Positions 1 to 9,882 of a stretch of DNA of 64,000 bases are shown one piece after another. The first letter of the stretch is position 1; each line of letters starts with the position of its first letter. The notes beneath the pieces are model-generated. The model saw nothing but the letters and a program-made list of their open reading frames with translations, was not told where the DNA came from and ran no database searches. Made by a program: the position numbers and the translations under genes. Source of the stretch: Providencia rettgeri (lineage in GTDB: Bacteria > Pseudomonadota > Gammaproteobacteria > Enterobacterales > Enterobacteriaceae); NCBI RefSeq assembly GCF_023205015.1, contig NZ_CP096258.1, positions 1,426,001 to 1,490,000 of the forward strand, read 5' to 3'.

Positions 1-27
1 AGTCTCAATAATGAGAGGAGAAAAAGA

Positions 28-354
28 ATGGGTCATAAACCTCAATCTAAAGGGACAATGCGTTCATTGGCAGATATGCCAAAGCCCATTATCGTGTTAG
101 AAGGTGTGGGCATCATTCTGCTTATCATTGTTTTGTTAGCACTCAATGACTATATTACACTGCCAGAGCCTTTAATGCAGTCAGGGGTGGTCGTGAGCAT
201 GATTATGGTCGGTATTGGTTGTTTGGTGCCTGCAATGATCAATATTGTCTGGCGAGCAATTCATGGTCTGAGTTTTTTGGGTATTGATCATAAACAGCCA
301 GAAAAGAGTGCATCTAAAAAATCAGACTCTGCAGATAATAAACCTGATGAGTAA
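28..354 (+). CDS. ybjC: YbjC-like inner-membrane protein (DUF1418)
   Basis: A 108-residue protein with two hydrophobic segments (about residues 20-41 and 51-76) and a charged, Lys/Ser/Asp-rich tail. The stretch around MPKPIIVLEGVGIILL and the LPEP motif between the helices match E. coli YbjC as I remember it. A GAGAGGAG ribosome site precedes the chosen ATG; an in-frame ATG at 58 also has an AGGGA and would give the E. coli-like N-terminus, so the start is not certain. In E. coli nfsA, rimK and ybjN follow; here nfsA and rimK are absent and ybjN comes next. The function of the family is unknown. Confidence 0.8.
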   Translation: MGHKPQSKGTMRSLADMPKPIIVLEGVGIILLIIVLLALNDYITLPEPLMQSGVVVSMIMVGIGCLVPAMINIVWRAIHGLSFLGIDHKQPEKSASKKSDSADNKPDE

Positions 355-493
355 GTAGATTAAGCGCAGTTTTACTGGTGTTTCGCCCTACAATATGTGA
401 GAATTATTCGTTTTTTTCGTTAGGGGAAAATGTGCCAAAACCCTAACAAATCGATATTGCACGACTATTTTGAGTTGAAGAAGGTTACTACCC

Positions 494-1009
494 ATGGATT
501 CTATTTGTTACCCTGACATCACTAAGTTACGTGAATGGCTAGACCAACTCAAAACCTCTTATTTCGAGTGTGATTCCTGCTCTGCGTTACATTTACCCCA
601 TATGCAAAATATAGACGGTATTTTTGATGCAAAGCTCGATATTTTAAATAATGTTTTGGTGTTATCTGCATTAGCTGAGCTTAAACCGACAGCGATTGTG
701 ACGTTAGTGGCGAATATCAGCCAAATCAATGCCAGCTCATTAACGGCAAAAGTTTTCCTTGAAATAAATAATGAAAACTTGCCTAAATTGATTGTCAGCC
801 AATCATTTTCATTAGAAGCAGGGATGACGTATCGTCAATTCGGCCATTTTTTACAGCAAGCAGAAGATCAAATTTCAGCCATTGTATTTGAAATCTTTAG
901 CAATAATTTGCTGTATGCCAATCAGGATGATTTCAGCGAAGATGATGACAATGTTGATGAAGACTCTGAACATTCCCTTGACGACAAACCTTCAGTCATT
1001 CTCCACTAA
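494..1009 (+). CDS. ybjN: YbjN family protein
   Basis: A 171-residue soluble protein. The segment with FFECDSCSALHLPHMQN-like residues and INASSLTAKVFL is characteristic of YbjN, which in E. coli is linked to motility, exopolysaccharide and stress phenotypes and has a fold resembling type III secretion chaperones. The C-terminal 25 residues are unusually acidic (Asp/Glu/Ser) and longer than in E. coli. It ends 8 bp before rlmC and may be co-transcribed with it. Identity is secure; the molecular role is not established. Confidence 0.9.
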   Translation: MDSICYPDITKLREWLDQLKTSYFECDSCSALHLPHMQNIDGIFDAKLDILNNVLVLSALAELKPTAIVTLVANISQINASSLTAKVFLEINNENLPKLIVSQSFSLEAGMTYRQFGHFLQQAEDQISAIVFEIFSNNLLYANQDDFSEDDDNVDEDSEHSLDDKPSVILH

Positions 1010-1017
1010 GTTTTTCT

Positions 1018-2151
1018 ATGCATTGTGAAAAATATGCCACAGGGCAGTGCCATTCATGCCAATGGCTAACATTAACGCCTGAACAGCAAATTACCGAAAA
1101 GCAGAGCCAACTACAGGCTCTTTTGCCGGCTATTGATATTTCTCTATTTCAGCCTCCAGTGACAGGGCCGCAAACGGCTTTTCGCAATAAAGCCAAAATG
1201 GTGGTCAGTGGTAGTGTTGAAAAACCTGTTTTGGGTATTGTTGGGCGAGATGGACAGGGCGTTGACTTGACTAACTGTCCTTTATACCCAGCTGAGTTTT
1301 CTGACGTATTTGCATCTTTAATTCCTTTTATCGCAAAGGCTGGCCTGACACCTTATAACATTGAGCGCAAACGCGGTGAATTAAAATACCTATTATTAAC
1401 CCAAAGTCATTACTCTGGGAAATTCATGCTGCGCTTTGTTTTGCGCTCAGAGAAAAAAATTGAACAGCTAAAAAATGCACTCCCGTGGTTACAGGAACAG
1501 TTACCACAGCTTGGGGTGATTACTGCAAATATTCAGCCAGTGCATATGGCAATACTCGAGGGTGAAGATGAAATTTTCTTAACGGAGCAACGCACGCTAC
1601 GTGAAGAGTTTAACCAAGTCCCCTTGTTTATTCGCCCGCAAGGTTTTTTCCAAACGAACCCTATCGTGGCTGCAAAATTATACCAAACAGCAAGAGAATG
1701 GGTGAAAGAGCTACATATCGATAGCTTATGGGATTTATTTTGTGGTGTTGGCGGTTTTGGGTTGCACTGTGCTGAAAAAAACACTCGCTTAACCGGGATC
1801 GAAATCAGTGCTCCAGCGATTGCCAGCGCACAGCAATCAGCGAATGAACTTGGATTAAAGCATGTTGAGTTTAACGCACTGGATTCAACGGGTTTTGCCA
1901 CGGCACATCAGGATATCCCGCAGCTTATTTTAGTCAATCCGCCACGCCGAGGAATAGGTAAAGAATTATGCGATTACCTTTCTCGTATGCAGCCTGAATA
2001 TATCCTGTATTCCAGCTGTAATGCGCAAACAATGGCGCAAGATTTACAGCGGTTGACGGGGTATCACGTATGTAAGGTGCAGTTGTTTGATTTGTTCCCT
2101 CATACGTCGCATTATGAGGTGTTGACCTTATTAAAACGGATAACTAATTAG
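1018..2151 (+). CDS. rlmC: 23S rRNA (uracil-747-C5)-methyltransferase RlmC
   Basis: A 377-residue SAM-dependent enzyme that methylates U747 of 23S rRNA. The N-terminal cysteines C3, C11 and C14, with a further Cys near residue 88 (LTNCPLYP), are the ligands of the [4Fe-4S] cluster known for the RumA/RumB family. The SAM site is seen as LWDLFCGVGGFGLHC near residue 240, followed by the NPPRRG motif, and the catalytic Cys lies in YSSCNAQTMAQDL near residue 338. The TTT-TCT-ATG start is 8 bp after ybjN, and a strong bidirectional hairpin ends the unit. Confidence 0.95.
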   Translation: MHCEKYATGQCHSCQWLTLTPEQQITEKQSQLQALLPAIDISLFQPPVTGPQTAFRNKAKMVVSGSVEKPVLGIVGRDGQGVDLTNCPLYPAEFSDVFASLIPFIAKAGLTPYNIERKRGELKYLLLTQSHYSGKFMLRFVLRSEKKIEQLKNALPWLQEQLPQLGVITANIQPVHMAILEGEDEIFLTEQRTLREEFNQVPLFIRPQGFFQTNPIVAAKLYQTAREWVKELHIDSLWDLFCGVGGFGLHCAEKNTRLTGIEISAPAIASAQQSANELGLKHVEFNALDSTGFATAHQDIPQLILVNPPRRGIGKELCDYLSRMQPEYILYSSCNAQTMAQDLQRLTGYHVCKVQLFDLFPHTSHYEVLTLLKRITN

Positions 2152-2161
2152 TCAATTGCAT

Positions 2162-2192
2162 AAAAAAGCTTGGTTTTTATACCAAGCTTTTT
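2162..2192. terminator. Bidirectional terminator, rlmC / artM
   Basis: AAAAAAGCTTGGT and ACCAAGCTTTTTT form a perfect stem around a short T-rich loop, with a U-tract for either direction. It separates rlmC (plus) from the convergent artM (minus). Confidence 0.9.
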
Positions 2193-2213
2193 TACGTTTA
2201 GGCGAGAAAAAAG

Positions 2214-2882
2214 TTAGCCTCTGTGCTCAAATTCCAACGCTTTGCGTTCAATTAAACGCATTAAAATAGTTAAGATTGCATTGACCACTAAATAAATAAT
2301 CCCTGCCGCAACAAATGCTGTCACATCCCATGTTTGACCAAAGATAAGCTGGCTGTATCCCATGACATCTAGCATGGTAATGGTACTGGCCAGTGAGGTA
2401 CTTTTGAAAATTAATACCACTTCGTTGGAATAGGACGATAATGAGCGTTTGAAGGCATAAGGTAAAATGATCCGCATGGTTTGCATTTTGCTCATCCCAA
2501 GGGCTTGGCACGATTGCCATTGGCCTGATGGAATGGCTTTAACTGCGCCGTGGAATAACAACGTGGAGTAAGCTGCGCTATTTAAGGCTAAAGCGACCAT
2601 TGCACAGACCCAGGGTGTGGAAATAATCTCCCACAGCATAGGGTAATCTTGCAAAGATTTAAATTGGCTTGGGCCATTATAAATTAAGAAGAATTGCACC
2701 AATAACGGCGTACCCGTAAACAGTGTAATGTAGACCTTCACTGCTTGAGAGATCACTGGCGTTTTTAGCGACAAAATTAAGGTGAATAATATGGCTAACA
2801 GAAAAGCCACAATGAGTGCGCTAAACGTCAGAGATAAACTGGTTGGAAGTCCCGGTAATATTTTTAATATTAAATCTATCAT
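2214..2882 (-). CDS. artM: Arginine ABC transporter permease ArtM
   Basis: A 222-residue inner-membrane permease of the HisMQ type with about five hydrophobic helices and the EAA loop, seen as AIPSGQWQSCQALGMSKMQTMRIILP near residues 116-141. It is the last gene of artP-artI-artQ-artM and overlaps artQ by 4 bp (ATGA), so translation is probably coupled. In E. coli the ArtPQM complex works with the binding proteins ArtI and ArtJ in arginine uptake. Confidence 0.93.
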   Translation of the reverse strand: MIDLILKILPGLPTSLSLTFSALIVAFLLAILFTLILSLKTPVISQAVKVYITLFTGTPLLVQFFLIYNGPSQFKSLQDYPMLWEIISTPWVCAMVALALNSAAYSTLLFHGAVKAIPSGQWQSCQALGMSKMQTMRIILPYAFKRSLSSYSNEVVLIFKSTSLASTITMLDVMGYSQLIFGQTWDVTAFVAAGIIYLVVNAILTILMRLIERKALEFEHRG

Positions 2883-3619
2883 TTCGATTCACCTCGCTCA
2901 AAGCGGGTGGTCCGTAGCTCAATACGCTTTAGTACTAGTTGGCTGATTAGCGTAATTGCAAGGTAAATCAAACCGACAATGGCATACCACGTAAACGGTT
3001 CCTGAGTACGGTTTACAATGGTTTTAGTCTGTAACATCAAATCATTAACACTGATGAGTGAAACTAACGCGGTGTCCTTCAATAACACCAGCCACTGGTT
3101 GCCTAACCCTGGTAGAGCATGGCGCCACATTTGCGGCATAATGAACCGAAAGAAAATAGTGCGTTTGTTTAAACCCAACGCAAAGCCGGCTTCCCACTGA
3201 CCATAAGGGACGGCTTTTAATGCGCCCCTAAGCGTTTGAGATGCATAGGATGAATATAATAAGGCGAGGGCAATAACGCCACAAACAAATGGGGTATAGT
3301 CAAACTCGCCGCTATTAGCAAAGAAAATACTTGGGTCGATTTGGATGGTGGTTTGCCAAAAACCAAGGTTTATATCAAAACCGTCACCAAACATATTGAT
3401 CAGTTGTAGGGTACCGAAGTAGACAAACAACACAACCAGTAATTCAGGGAGGCCGCGGATCAAGGTAACCCAGCAAGTTCCTAGAAAGGCGATAGGTTTA
3501 AAACGGACGGACTCCCATGCGGTAAACAGCATGGCCAGAACCAAACCCAAAATCAGCGCAGAAACAGCAAGGCCGACGGTGATACCGGCGGCACTTGTTA
3601 AAAATAGAAAGTTGCTCAT
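2879..3619 (-). CDS. artQ: Arginine ABC transporter permease ArtQ
   Basis: A 246-residue permease partner of ArtM, with an EAA loop seen as AVPYGQWEAGFALGLNKRTIFFRFIMP and helices spread over the length. It lies 12 bp after artI and overlaps artM by 4 bp. Length and order match the E. coli operon. Confidence 0.93.
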   Translation of the reverse strand: MSNFLFLTSAAGITVGLAVSALILGLVLAMLFTAWESVRFKPIAFLGTCWVTLIRGLPELLVVLFVYFGTLQLINMFGDGFDINLGFWQTTIQIDPSIFFANSGEFDYTPFVCGVIALALLYSSYASQTLRGALKAVPYGQWEAGFALGLNKRTIFFRFIMPQMWRHALPGLGNQWLVLLKDTALVSLISVNDLMLQTKTIVNRTQEPFTWYAIVGLIYLAITLISQLVLKRIELRTTRFERGESK

Positions 3620-3631
3620 TAATTATATCGA

Positions 3632-4375
3632 TTACTGTTGAAACCATTTTTTGTGGATAGCATCATAAGTGCCGTCTGCTTTAACTTCTGCTAAGGCTTT
3701 ATTCATTTTATCCAGCAGCTCTTTATTTCCTTTACGAACGGCAATACCTAAACCAATACCGAAGTATTGTGGATCAGTGACTTTTTCGCCAACTGCCCCC
3801 AAGTTTTCATTACCTTTCCCTTTTAACCACTCGTCAGCGACTGCGGTATCACCGAAAACGGCATCGATACGGCCATTTTGTAAGTCTAAAATAGCTGATT
3901 GGTAGTTATCATAAGGAACGGTTGTCATCCCTTTATGTTGTTCCATGATGTATTTTTGGTGAGTGGTTCCGTTTTGCACGCCAATTTTTTTATCTTTTAA
4001 TTGGTCTATTGAGCTGATTTTTTCTTTAACGGCAATAAATTCCGCTGAGTTAGGGTAGTAAGTCTCAGTGAAATCGACTTGCTGTTGGCGCTCAGGGGTA
4101 ATATCGATACCTGCCATTAATGCTTCAAAGCGACGGAATTTTAAGCTAGGAATTAAGCTGTCGAAAGATTGGTGAGTAAATGTACAGGTTGCATTCATTT
4201 TTTCACACATTGCATTGGCTAAATCAACGTCAAAGCCAACGATTTGGTTATTTTTATCGAACATTTCAAAAGGCGCGTAAGTCGCTTCTGTTGCAAAACG
4301 AATAGTTTCTTTTTCCGCAGCAGTTGCAGATAGGGTTACAGCGCCCAGCAGTGCAGCTAATATAATTTTTTTCAT
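3632..4375 (-). CDS. artI: Periplasmic arginine-binding protein ArtI
   Basis: A 247-residue solute-binding protein (SBP_bac_3 family). The signal peptide is clear: MKK, a hydrophobic run and an AxA cleavage site (SATAAE). The ligand lobe motifs GFDVDLANAMC, FDSLIPSLKFRR and GVQNGTTHQKYIM are those of the Art binding proteins. The mature start ETIRFATEA resembles E. coli ArtI more than ArtJ, and the position between artP and artQ is that of artI. The separate artJ of E. coli is not present near here. Confidence 0.9.
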   Translation of the reverse strand: MKKIILAALLGAVTLSATAAEKETIRFATEATYAPFEMFDKNNQIVGFDVDLANAMCEKMNATCTFTHQSFDSLIPSLKFRRFEALMAGIDITPERQQQVDFTETYYPNSAEFIAVKEKISSIDQLKDKKIGVQNGTTHQKYIMEQHKGMTTVPYDNYQSAILDLQNGRIDAVFGDTAVADEWLKGKGNENLGAVGEKVTDPQYFGIGLGIAVRKGNKELLDKMNKALAEVKADGTYDAIHKKWFQQ

Positions 4376-4393
4376 TGCTTAATCCTATATCTA

Positions 4394-5122
4394 TTAGTGT
4401 GACAGATAATTTGCAAATGCTTCTGTTTGAGGTGCAGTGAAATGGCTTGCATCCCCTTGTTCTACTATATGGCCGTTTTCCATATACACGACACGGCTAG
4501 CGGTTTTGCGCGCAATTTCCACTTCGTGAGTGACGATCACTTGTGTAATTCCAGTTGCTGATAGTTCACGTATGATATCAACTACTTGTGCGGTAATTTC
4601 TGGGTCAAGTGCAGCCGTTGGTTCATCAAATAATAAAACTTTTGGTTCCATCATTAGTGCTCTTGCAATCGCAACACGCTGTTGCTGCCCACCAGATAAG
4701 TGTAATGGGTAGCGCTCAGCAAATTGCGACAACCGTAAGCGTTCTAATAGCTTAGAGGCTTTTGCTTGCGCTTCTTGCTTTGACAATTTTAACACGCGAC
4801 AAGGTGCTTCAATTAAGTTGTCCATGACACTCAGATGAGGCCACAGATTATATTGTTGAAATACCATTCCCACATTTTGACGCAGCTCACGGATCGCTTT
4901 CGCATCTGGTGCAGAAGTAAAGTCAAATTGCTGACCCACAATGTTTAAGTGGCCTGAACGTGGCATTTCTAATAAATTGAGGACACGTAACAACGAGCTT
5001 TTACCTGCTCCGCTTGGCCCGAGTAATACCATAGTCTCACCAGCAGAACACTCTAGATTGATATCAAAGAGTGCCTGATGGGAACCATAGAAACAGTTGA
5101 TGTTTTTTAATTGAATGCTCAT
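4394..5122 (-). CDS. artP: Arginine ABC transporter ATPase ArtP
   Basis: A 242-residue ABC ATPase that energises ArtQM. Walker A is GPSGAGKSS, the signature is LSGGQQQRVAIARAL, Walker B is VLLFDEPTAALD and the switch His is in VIVTHEVE. The reading frame stays open 9 bp upstream to an ATG giving MVHMSIQL, but MSIQL is the start used in E. coli and gives the same length, so it is chosen. First gene of the artPIQM operon; the promoter should lie at 5123-5220, but I see no convincing ArgR box. Confidence 0.94.
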   Translation of the reverse strand: MSIQLKNINCFYGSHQALFDINLECSAGETMVLLGPSGAGKSSLLRVLNLLEMPRSGHLNIVGQQFDFTSAPDAKAIRELRQNVGMVFQQYNLWPHLSVMDNLIEAPCRVLKLSKQEAQAKASKLLERLRLSQFAERYPLHLSGGQQQRVAIARALMMEPKVLLFDEPTAALDPEITAQVVDIIRELSATGITQVIVTHEVEIARKTASRVVYMENGHIVEQGDASHFTAPQTEAFANYLSH

Positions 5123-5220
5123 GTGTACCAATAATATCTTTTTTCACTATCTGCGATATTAATCCTATGAGCATATTTATGCAATAATTTCTGCATAAAA
5201 ATTTGGTTTTTACGCTAAAA

Positions 5221-6702
5221 TTAATCTGATTTAACGGTCAGTTGCTCTGCTTGCTGTTCTTTTGCGAGTTGTTTATCCCGCTCATAGGCCAGTTCGCTGA
5301 TGCGTTTTGCCATACCTTTAAAAATAAATAAATGGGCAGGCATCATGGCAAACCAATAGAGTAGGCCGCAAAAGCCAGCTGGGTGCCACCATGCGCGAAC
5401 ATCAATAGAACGGCGGTTCCCGCTATCATGAATAGTAAAAGTTAAGCGGCCAAGGCCTGGCGCTTTCATACCAAATAACAAGCTAAGTTGTTTATTCGGT
5501 TCAAGATTAATCACGCGCCAGCCATCAATTTCATCACCGAGTTGGAGTTCTTCACGGTCGGGGCGGCCGTACTTTACTTTATTCAGCATCATATCGTCCA
5601 TGATGGCGCGGGTTTTCCACAGGCCATTGGCATAGAAATAGCCGTTTTTTCCACCGATTTGTTGCACTGTATACCAGAGCGATTCCGAACTGGCTGTTGT
5701 TCCAAGGGTTGCTCCCGCTTGTTTTGGGTAATAGCCATAACCGGGGCGCCAGCGTTTTCTGACCTCTGGGTCATAGCCCCAATCTGCGTTATCAATAGCA
5801 TCGGCTTCTTCTGCTAAAGTCGCTCTAACGGCATCATCAAAAGAGATTAAGGTTTGAGGGATCAGCTCTCGTAGCGCTTTATCATCTGCAGGGAGATCGT
5901 GCTGCAAGCCTTGGATTAACTCCTTAGCAATAGATGGGGGGACGGAGGTGATCAAACTGATGAAATGCACGGAAATCATACTAATCGGGATCGGGATAGG
6001 AATAAGTAAACGACGTTTACCACTGACCTTAATAAAGCGCTTAAATAGCTCTTGATAGCTAATATACTCAGGGCCGCCTGCATCGAAAATTCGGTTTTCG
6101 GTTGTTGGTATTTTCGCCAGTTGCGTTAAATAATACAAAATATTCGACAGAGCGATGGGGGATGATTTAGAACGGACCCAACGTGGCGGAGTTAAAATAG
6201 CTAAGTTGTAAACCATATCGCGCATAATTTCGAATGCGGCAGAACCAGAGCCAACGATAATAGATGAACGGATTTCGGTAACAGGGATTTGGCTTTCACG
6301 TAAAATATCGCCGGTTAAACGTCGTGCAATTAAATGCGGTGAATAGGTATGCCCATGCTGTAATGCGCTAAGATAAATAACATGTTTAACGCTTGAGCCT
6401 TCAAGGACTTGTTGCACATTACGAGCGGCTGTGCGTTCACGTTCGACTAAATTAGCTTGGTCGGCCATGCTATGAACAAGGAAATAAACAATATCGATGT
6501 CTTGCATGACATCTTTTAATGTTTCAGGATCGTGAAGATCTACATAAATGCATTGGGTATCTTGCCAGCCTTGGGATAACATCCAATCAACACGGCGTGC
6601 GCCAGCTGTTACGTCATATCCTTGCTCAATAAGTTTAGGGATCAGATTCTGACCAATATAACCACTAGCGCCCAACACTAAAACACGTTGTTTATCTGTC
6701 AT
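5221..6702 (-). CDS. ybjT: YbjT family NAD(P)-binding protein
   Basis: About 493 residues. The N-terminal domain is an atypical short-chain dehydrogenase fold with the dinucleotide motif GASGYIGQNL near residue 10 and YFLVHSM. The C-terminal half, with GGKNGYFYANGLWKTR, LLFGMKAPGLGRLTF and a closing aromatic and hydrophobic stretch, matches the DUF2867 part of E. coli YbjT. The first six codons (MKQEIN) are left out because MTDKQRVLVLG aligns with the E. coli start. Enzyme substrate unknown. Confidence 0.88.
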   Translation of the reverse strand: MTDKQRVLVLGASGYIGQNLIPKLIEQGYDVTAGARRVDWMLSQGWQDTQCIYVDLHDPETLKDVMQDIDIVYFLVHSMADQANLVERERTAARNVQQVLEGSSVKHVIYLSALQHGHTYSPHLIARRLTGDILRESQIPVTEIRSSIIVGSGSAAFEIMRDMVYNLAILTPPRWVRSKSSPIALSNILYYLTQLAKIPTTENRIFDAGGPEYISYQELFKRFIKVSGKRRLLIPIPIPISMISVHFISLITSVPPSIAKELIQGLQHDLPADDKALRELIPQTLISFDDAVRATLAEEADAIDNADWGYDPEVRKRWRPGYGYYPKQAGATLGTTASSESLWYTVQQIGGKNGYFYANGLWKTRAIMDDMMLNKVKYGRPDREELQLGDEIDGWRVINLEPNKQLSLLFGMKAPGLGRLTFTIHDSGNRRSIDVRAWWHPAGFCGLLYWFAMMPAHLFIFKGMAKRISELAYERDKQLAKEQQAEQLTVKSD

Positions 6703-6753
6703 GTTAATTTCCTGTTTCACGCAAAGTAACAGCTATTGTGACTGAAATTTTAC

Positions 6754-7653
6754 CTATGTAAAGAAGGCCATGAGAATTGGCGTAATAAGACTAAGTACAA
6801 AGCCATGAACAATGGCGGCTGGGACAATTGAAACCCCACCGCTACGTTGTAAAACAGGCAGTGTAAAATCCATTGACGTTGAACCACAAATGCCAAGAGC
6901 GGTTGAACGATAACGATTAATAATAATTGGAATGAGCATGATTGCAGCAAGTTCCCTTGCTAAGTCATTGAAAAAAGCCGCGCTTCCCATGACTGGGCCA
7001 TAAGCATCGGTGATTACAATTCCTGTTAATGAGTACCAGCCAAAGCCTGAGGCGACTGCTAACCCCATTTTTACTGGAAGACCGAGTAAAAACGCGGCTA
7101 ATGCACCGCCCGCGAGTGCGCTGACCCCCATGACAAACGCAATAGTTGTTCCACGTCGGTTGATTAAGATTTGTTTAATACTCATTCCACTATTGCGTAA
7201 TTGAATGCCAACAAGTAGCAACAGCAACATTAGTGCAACCTGGCTGCCTTTATCGGCATAGTGTAAGAAATTAAAACCCGTTAACCCGACAATAAAACCC
7301 AGCAATAACACCCCGCAAAGCTGCAGAGACTCTAAAACCATTTTGATCCTAGATGGCGGCTTTTCTTGTTTGTGTTGTGGAATTTTCCAAGGGTCAAATT
7401 TATCAAGTAATAACAAAGAGATAACATTTAATGAAAATATGCAGCCAAAAAAGGTAATGGCATAAATTAAAATAGAAATTAAGTGAATACTTAAGTTTTC
7501 AAGCAGTGCGAGAGTGATTCCCATTAGAAATAAAATAACATAGACCATTGAGTTAAGTGATTGGTGAACCCGATGAAGAATTTGTTTATTTCTAATAGTA
7601 ATAAGGTAACCAAGTGTTAATGGTAGCAGTATAATCAAAAGTCCTGAATACAT
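6754..7653 (-). CDS. lysO: L-lysine exporter LysO (YbjE)
   Basis: A 299-residue polytopic membrane protein with eight or more hydrophobic segments. The second half has RNSGMSIKQILINRRGTTIA, the GFGWYSLTGIVITDAYGP motif and SMDFTLPVLQRSGG, which identify the DUF340/LysO family; in E. coli LysO exports lysine and toxic analogues such as thialysine. It is divergent from ybjD across about 400 bp. In E. coli ArgP controls lysO; no ArgP site can be named here by eye. Confidence 0.9.
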   Translation of the reverse strand: MYSGLLIILLPLTLGYLITIRNKQILHRVHQSLNSMVYVILFLMGITLALLENLSIHLISILIYAITFFGCIFSLNVISLLLLDKFDPWKIPQHKQEKPPSRIKMVLESLQLCGVLLLGFIVGLTGFNFLHYADKGSQVALMLLLLLVGIQLRNSGMSIKQILINRRGTTIAFVMGVSALAGGALAAFLLGLPVKMGLAVASGFGWYSLTGIVITDAYGPVMGSAAFFNDLARELAAIMLIPIIINRYRSTALGICGSTSMDFTLPVLQRSGGVSIVPAAIVHGFVLSLITPILMAFFT

Positions 7654-8058
7654 GGCCGGATCCTTAAAGGTTAACCCATAGACTAGGTAACTATAAACAA
7701 AGAGTTATGCTTATCTTTTTTATTTAGGTTATCGAAGCATAAACCTGATATAGCGCCGAGTAAGAAAAGAATTTTTTGTGATAAAATTTTTTTATTGGCG
7801 TCTCAATGAAAAATAGGTCAAAAACACTAAAAATGAAAGTTTTACTATTTTATAACACTGCTATTAGATGCTCAATATAGTTCTCTGTTTTGTTATGAAT
7901 AATTTTTATTTAGCATATATTGTGATAGTAATGAATGTGGTTAATCGGTAAGCTTTGGTTATTATTCTTTTATATTTTCACTTGGCATAATCATTCAGTA
8001 CGTAATGGCAACTGATGAAATAGAAGGGGGAATATAAATACTTCAAGGAGAGAGTAAT
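7654..8058. other. Divergent intergenic region lysO / ybjD
   Basis: About 400 bp of very AT-rich sequence holding the promoters of lysO and ybjD. I see no RNA gene, no repeat and no clear operator. A ribosome site AAGGAGAG at 8044-8051 serves ybjD. Confidence 0.6.
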
Positions 8059-9723
8059 ATGTATCTGGAACGTGTGGAAATATACGGATTTAGAGGGATT
8101 AACCGGCTTTCTTTAGAACTAAATAATAGTACGGTTTTAGTCGGTGAGAATTCCTGGGGGAAATCGAGTTTACTTGATGCACTTGATCTTCTTCTTTCTC
8201 CTGAACACACAGATTACCAATTCAGTCTTCATGATTTTCACCATCCAGCAGGTAATGATGAATCGCGTTACCGCTCATTACAGATTGTTCTAAAATTTGG
8301 TGAGCGGCGAAAAGGGCGTCATCAATCATATCGTTTTCATAATCTTAGCTCTGTATGGGTCGATAACGGAGATGGCCTTAAACATATTTTCTATCGTGTT
8401 AGTGCAGAGCTTAGAGATGATGGCTCGATAGCCGTCGATAAAACCTTTTTAAATGCAGGCGGCAATAAGCTTTCTTTGGATAATGTAGGTAAATATATCA
8501 AAGAAATTATTCGGTTGTACCCAGTTATTCGCCTACGAGATGCCCGATTTTTACACTCGCTTAACCCAGAAACGATAGTTTCAGGGCAAAAAGAGGTGCG
8601 TGACTTATTTAATGCCCGTATTAAGGAGCTAACCAGTGCATTGGTCAACAACCCTGAGCGCTTAAGTGATGAAGACCTTGGTGATGGAATTGATGCTATG
8701 CAACAGTTGCTTAGCCATTATTTTTCTGGGCAAAGCTCCCATATTATTCGGTCAGATAATTCAATTGTTAAAATAGAGCCACGTAAGCGTGGCTGGAAAG
8801 CGCTTGATAACATTAGTCGTTTAATTGCAAAGCCAAATCAACGCAATATTCGATTAATTATTTTAGGAATGTTTTCTTCATTATTACAATCAAAAGGTAA
8901 TATTCACTTAGATAAACATGCGCGGCCATTGATTATTGTTGAAGATCCAGAAACGCGTTTACATCCGATTATGCTCTCTATCGCATGGGGCTTATTTAGT
9001 TTATTTTCTCTACAGCGGATTACGACGACGAACTCAGGAGAGTTACTCTCATTAGCGCCTCTGGAAGATTTGTGTCGTTTGGTTCGCAATACCAATAAAG
9101 TTTCAGCTTATCGTTTGAATGAAAATGATCTAAGCGCTGAAGAGTTACGTAAAATTTCTTTCCATATTCGTTTTAATCGTCCATCAGCCTTATTTGCTCG
9201 TTGTTGGTTATTAGTTGAAGGAGAAACAGAAATTTGGTTGATGAATGAGTTTTCGCGCCAGTGTAACTATTACTTTGAAACTGAAGGAATAAAAGTTATT
9301 GCATTTGCACAAAGTGGCTTGAAACCTTTGCTGAAGTTTGCCAATAAGATGGGAATTGAATGGCATGTTTTAACCGATGGTGACGAGGCTGGGCGTAAAT
9401 ATGCGGCAACCGCGACACATTACGCTCACAAAATTAATTCCTCAAATAGGGATAGGCTAACGATGCTACCTGCACCAGATATGGAACATTTTCTATATCG
9501 CGAAGGGTTTAAAAGTCTTTATCATGAAATTGCGGATATCCCAGATAATGCAAAGGTTTCAACAAGGCGGGTGATTCTTAAAGCGATTTCTCGCACATCG
9601 AAACCAGATTTAGCGCTAGCCACGGTGAATAGAGCTGCAGAATTAGGCCCTGATAGTATTCCGCTGCAATTGAAAAGTATGTTTTCTCGTGTGGCATGGC
9701 TGGCAAGGGGAAAAGCAAATTAA
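8059..9723 (+). CDS. ybjD: OLD-family ATP-dependent nuclease YbjD
   Basis: A 554-residue protein of the OLD (overcoming lysogenization defect) family. An SMC-like ATPase head comes first: Walker A GENSWGKSSLLDAL at about residues 30-43 and a Walker B-like IIVEDPETRLHP near residue 293. A TOPRIM nuclease domain follows, with LLVEGETEIWL near residue 383 and the DxD-type TDGDEAG near residue 440. Length equals E. coli YbjD. Family members are DNA nucleases, some with anti-phage roles; the role of chromosomal YbjD is unknown. It stands alone and ends at an intrinsic terminator. Confidence 0.92.
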   Translation: MYLERVEIYGFRGINRLSLELNNSTVLVGENSWGKSSLLDALDLLLSPEHTDYQFSLHDFHHPAGNDESRYRSLQIVLKFGERRKGRHQSYRFHNLSSVWVDNGDGLKHIFYRVSAELRDDGSIAVDKTFLNAGGNKLSLDNVGKYIKEIIRLYPVIRLRDARFLHSLNPETIVSGQKEVRDLFNARIKELTSALVNNPERLSDEDLGDGIDAMQQLLSHYFSGQSSHIIRSDNSIVKIEPRKRGWKALDNISRLIAKPNQRNIRLIILGMFSSLLQSKGNIHLDKHARPLIIVEDPETRLHPIMLSIAWGLFSLFSLQRITTTNSGELLSLAPLEDLCRLVRNTNKVSAYRLNENDLSAEELRKISFHIRFNRPSALFARCWLLVEGETEIWLMNEFSRQCNYYFETEGIKVIAFAQSGLKPLLKFANKMGIEWHVLTDGDEAGRKYAATATHYAHKINSSNRDRLTMLPAPDMEHFLYREGFKSLYHEIADIPDNAKVSTRRVILKAISRTSKPDLALATVNRAAELGPDSIPLQLKSMFSRVAWLARGKAN

Positions 9724-9882
9724 TGGTAATATTGATAAATTTTACTTGTTGTTGATTGATCGTTGAAGAATGGCTATTTCATGTTGAATCAATTGATAAC
9801 TTAAGTGATATATAATTGGGGCATTAGTTTTTAGCTGGCAACAAATTGGAAACTCGCTCCTTTTACAGGTTGTTAGCAATTT

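Noticed and set aside
1533..1901. Long antisense frame within rlmC, and many like it in clpA, pflB, macB and ftsK
   Set aside because: Shadows of strongly coding genes; none has a ribosome site or recognisable protein.
3632..4375. Calling the Art binding protein ArtJ
   Set aside because: Place between artP and artQ and the mature N-terminus both fit ArtI better.
8059..9723. YbjD as part of a horizontally gained defence island
   Set aside because: It is at its conserved enterobacterial locus with unbroken neighbours; no companion defence gene is next to it.
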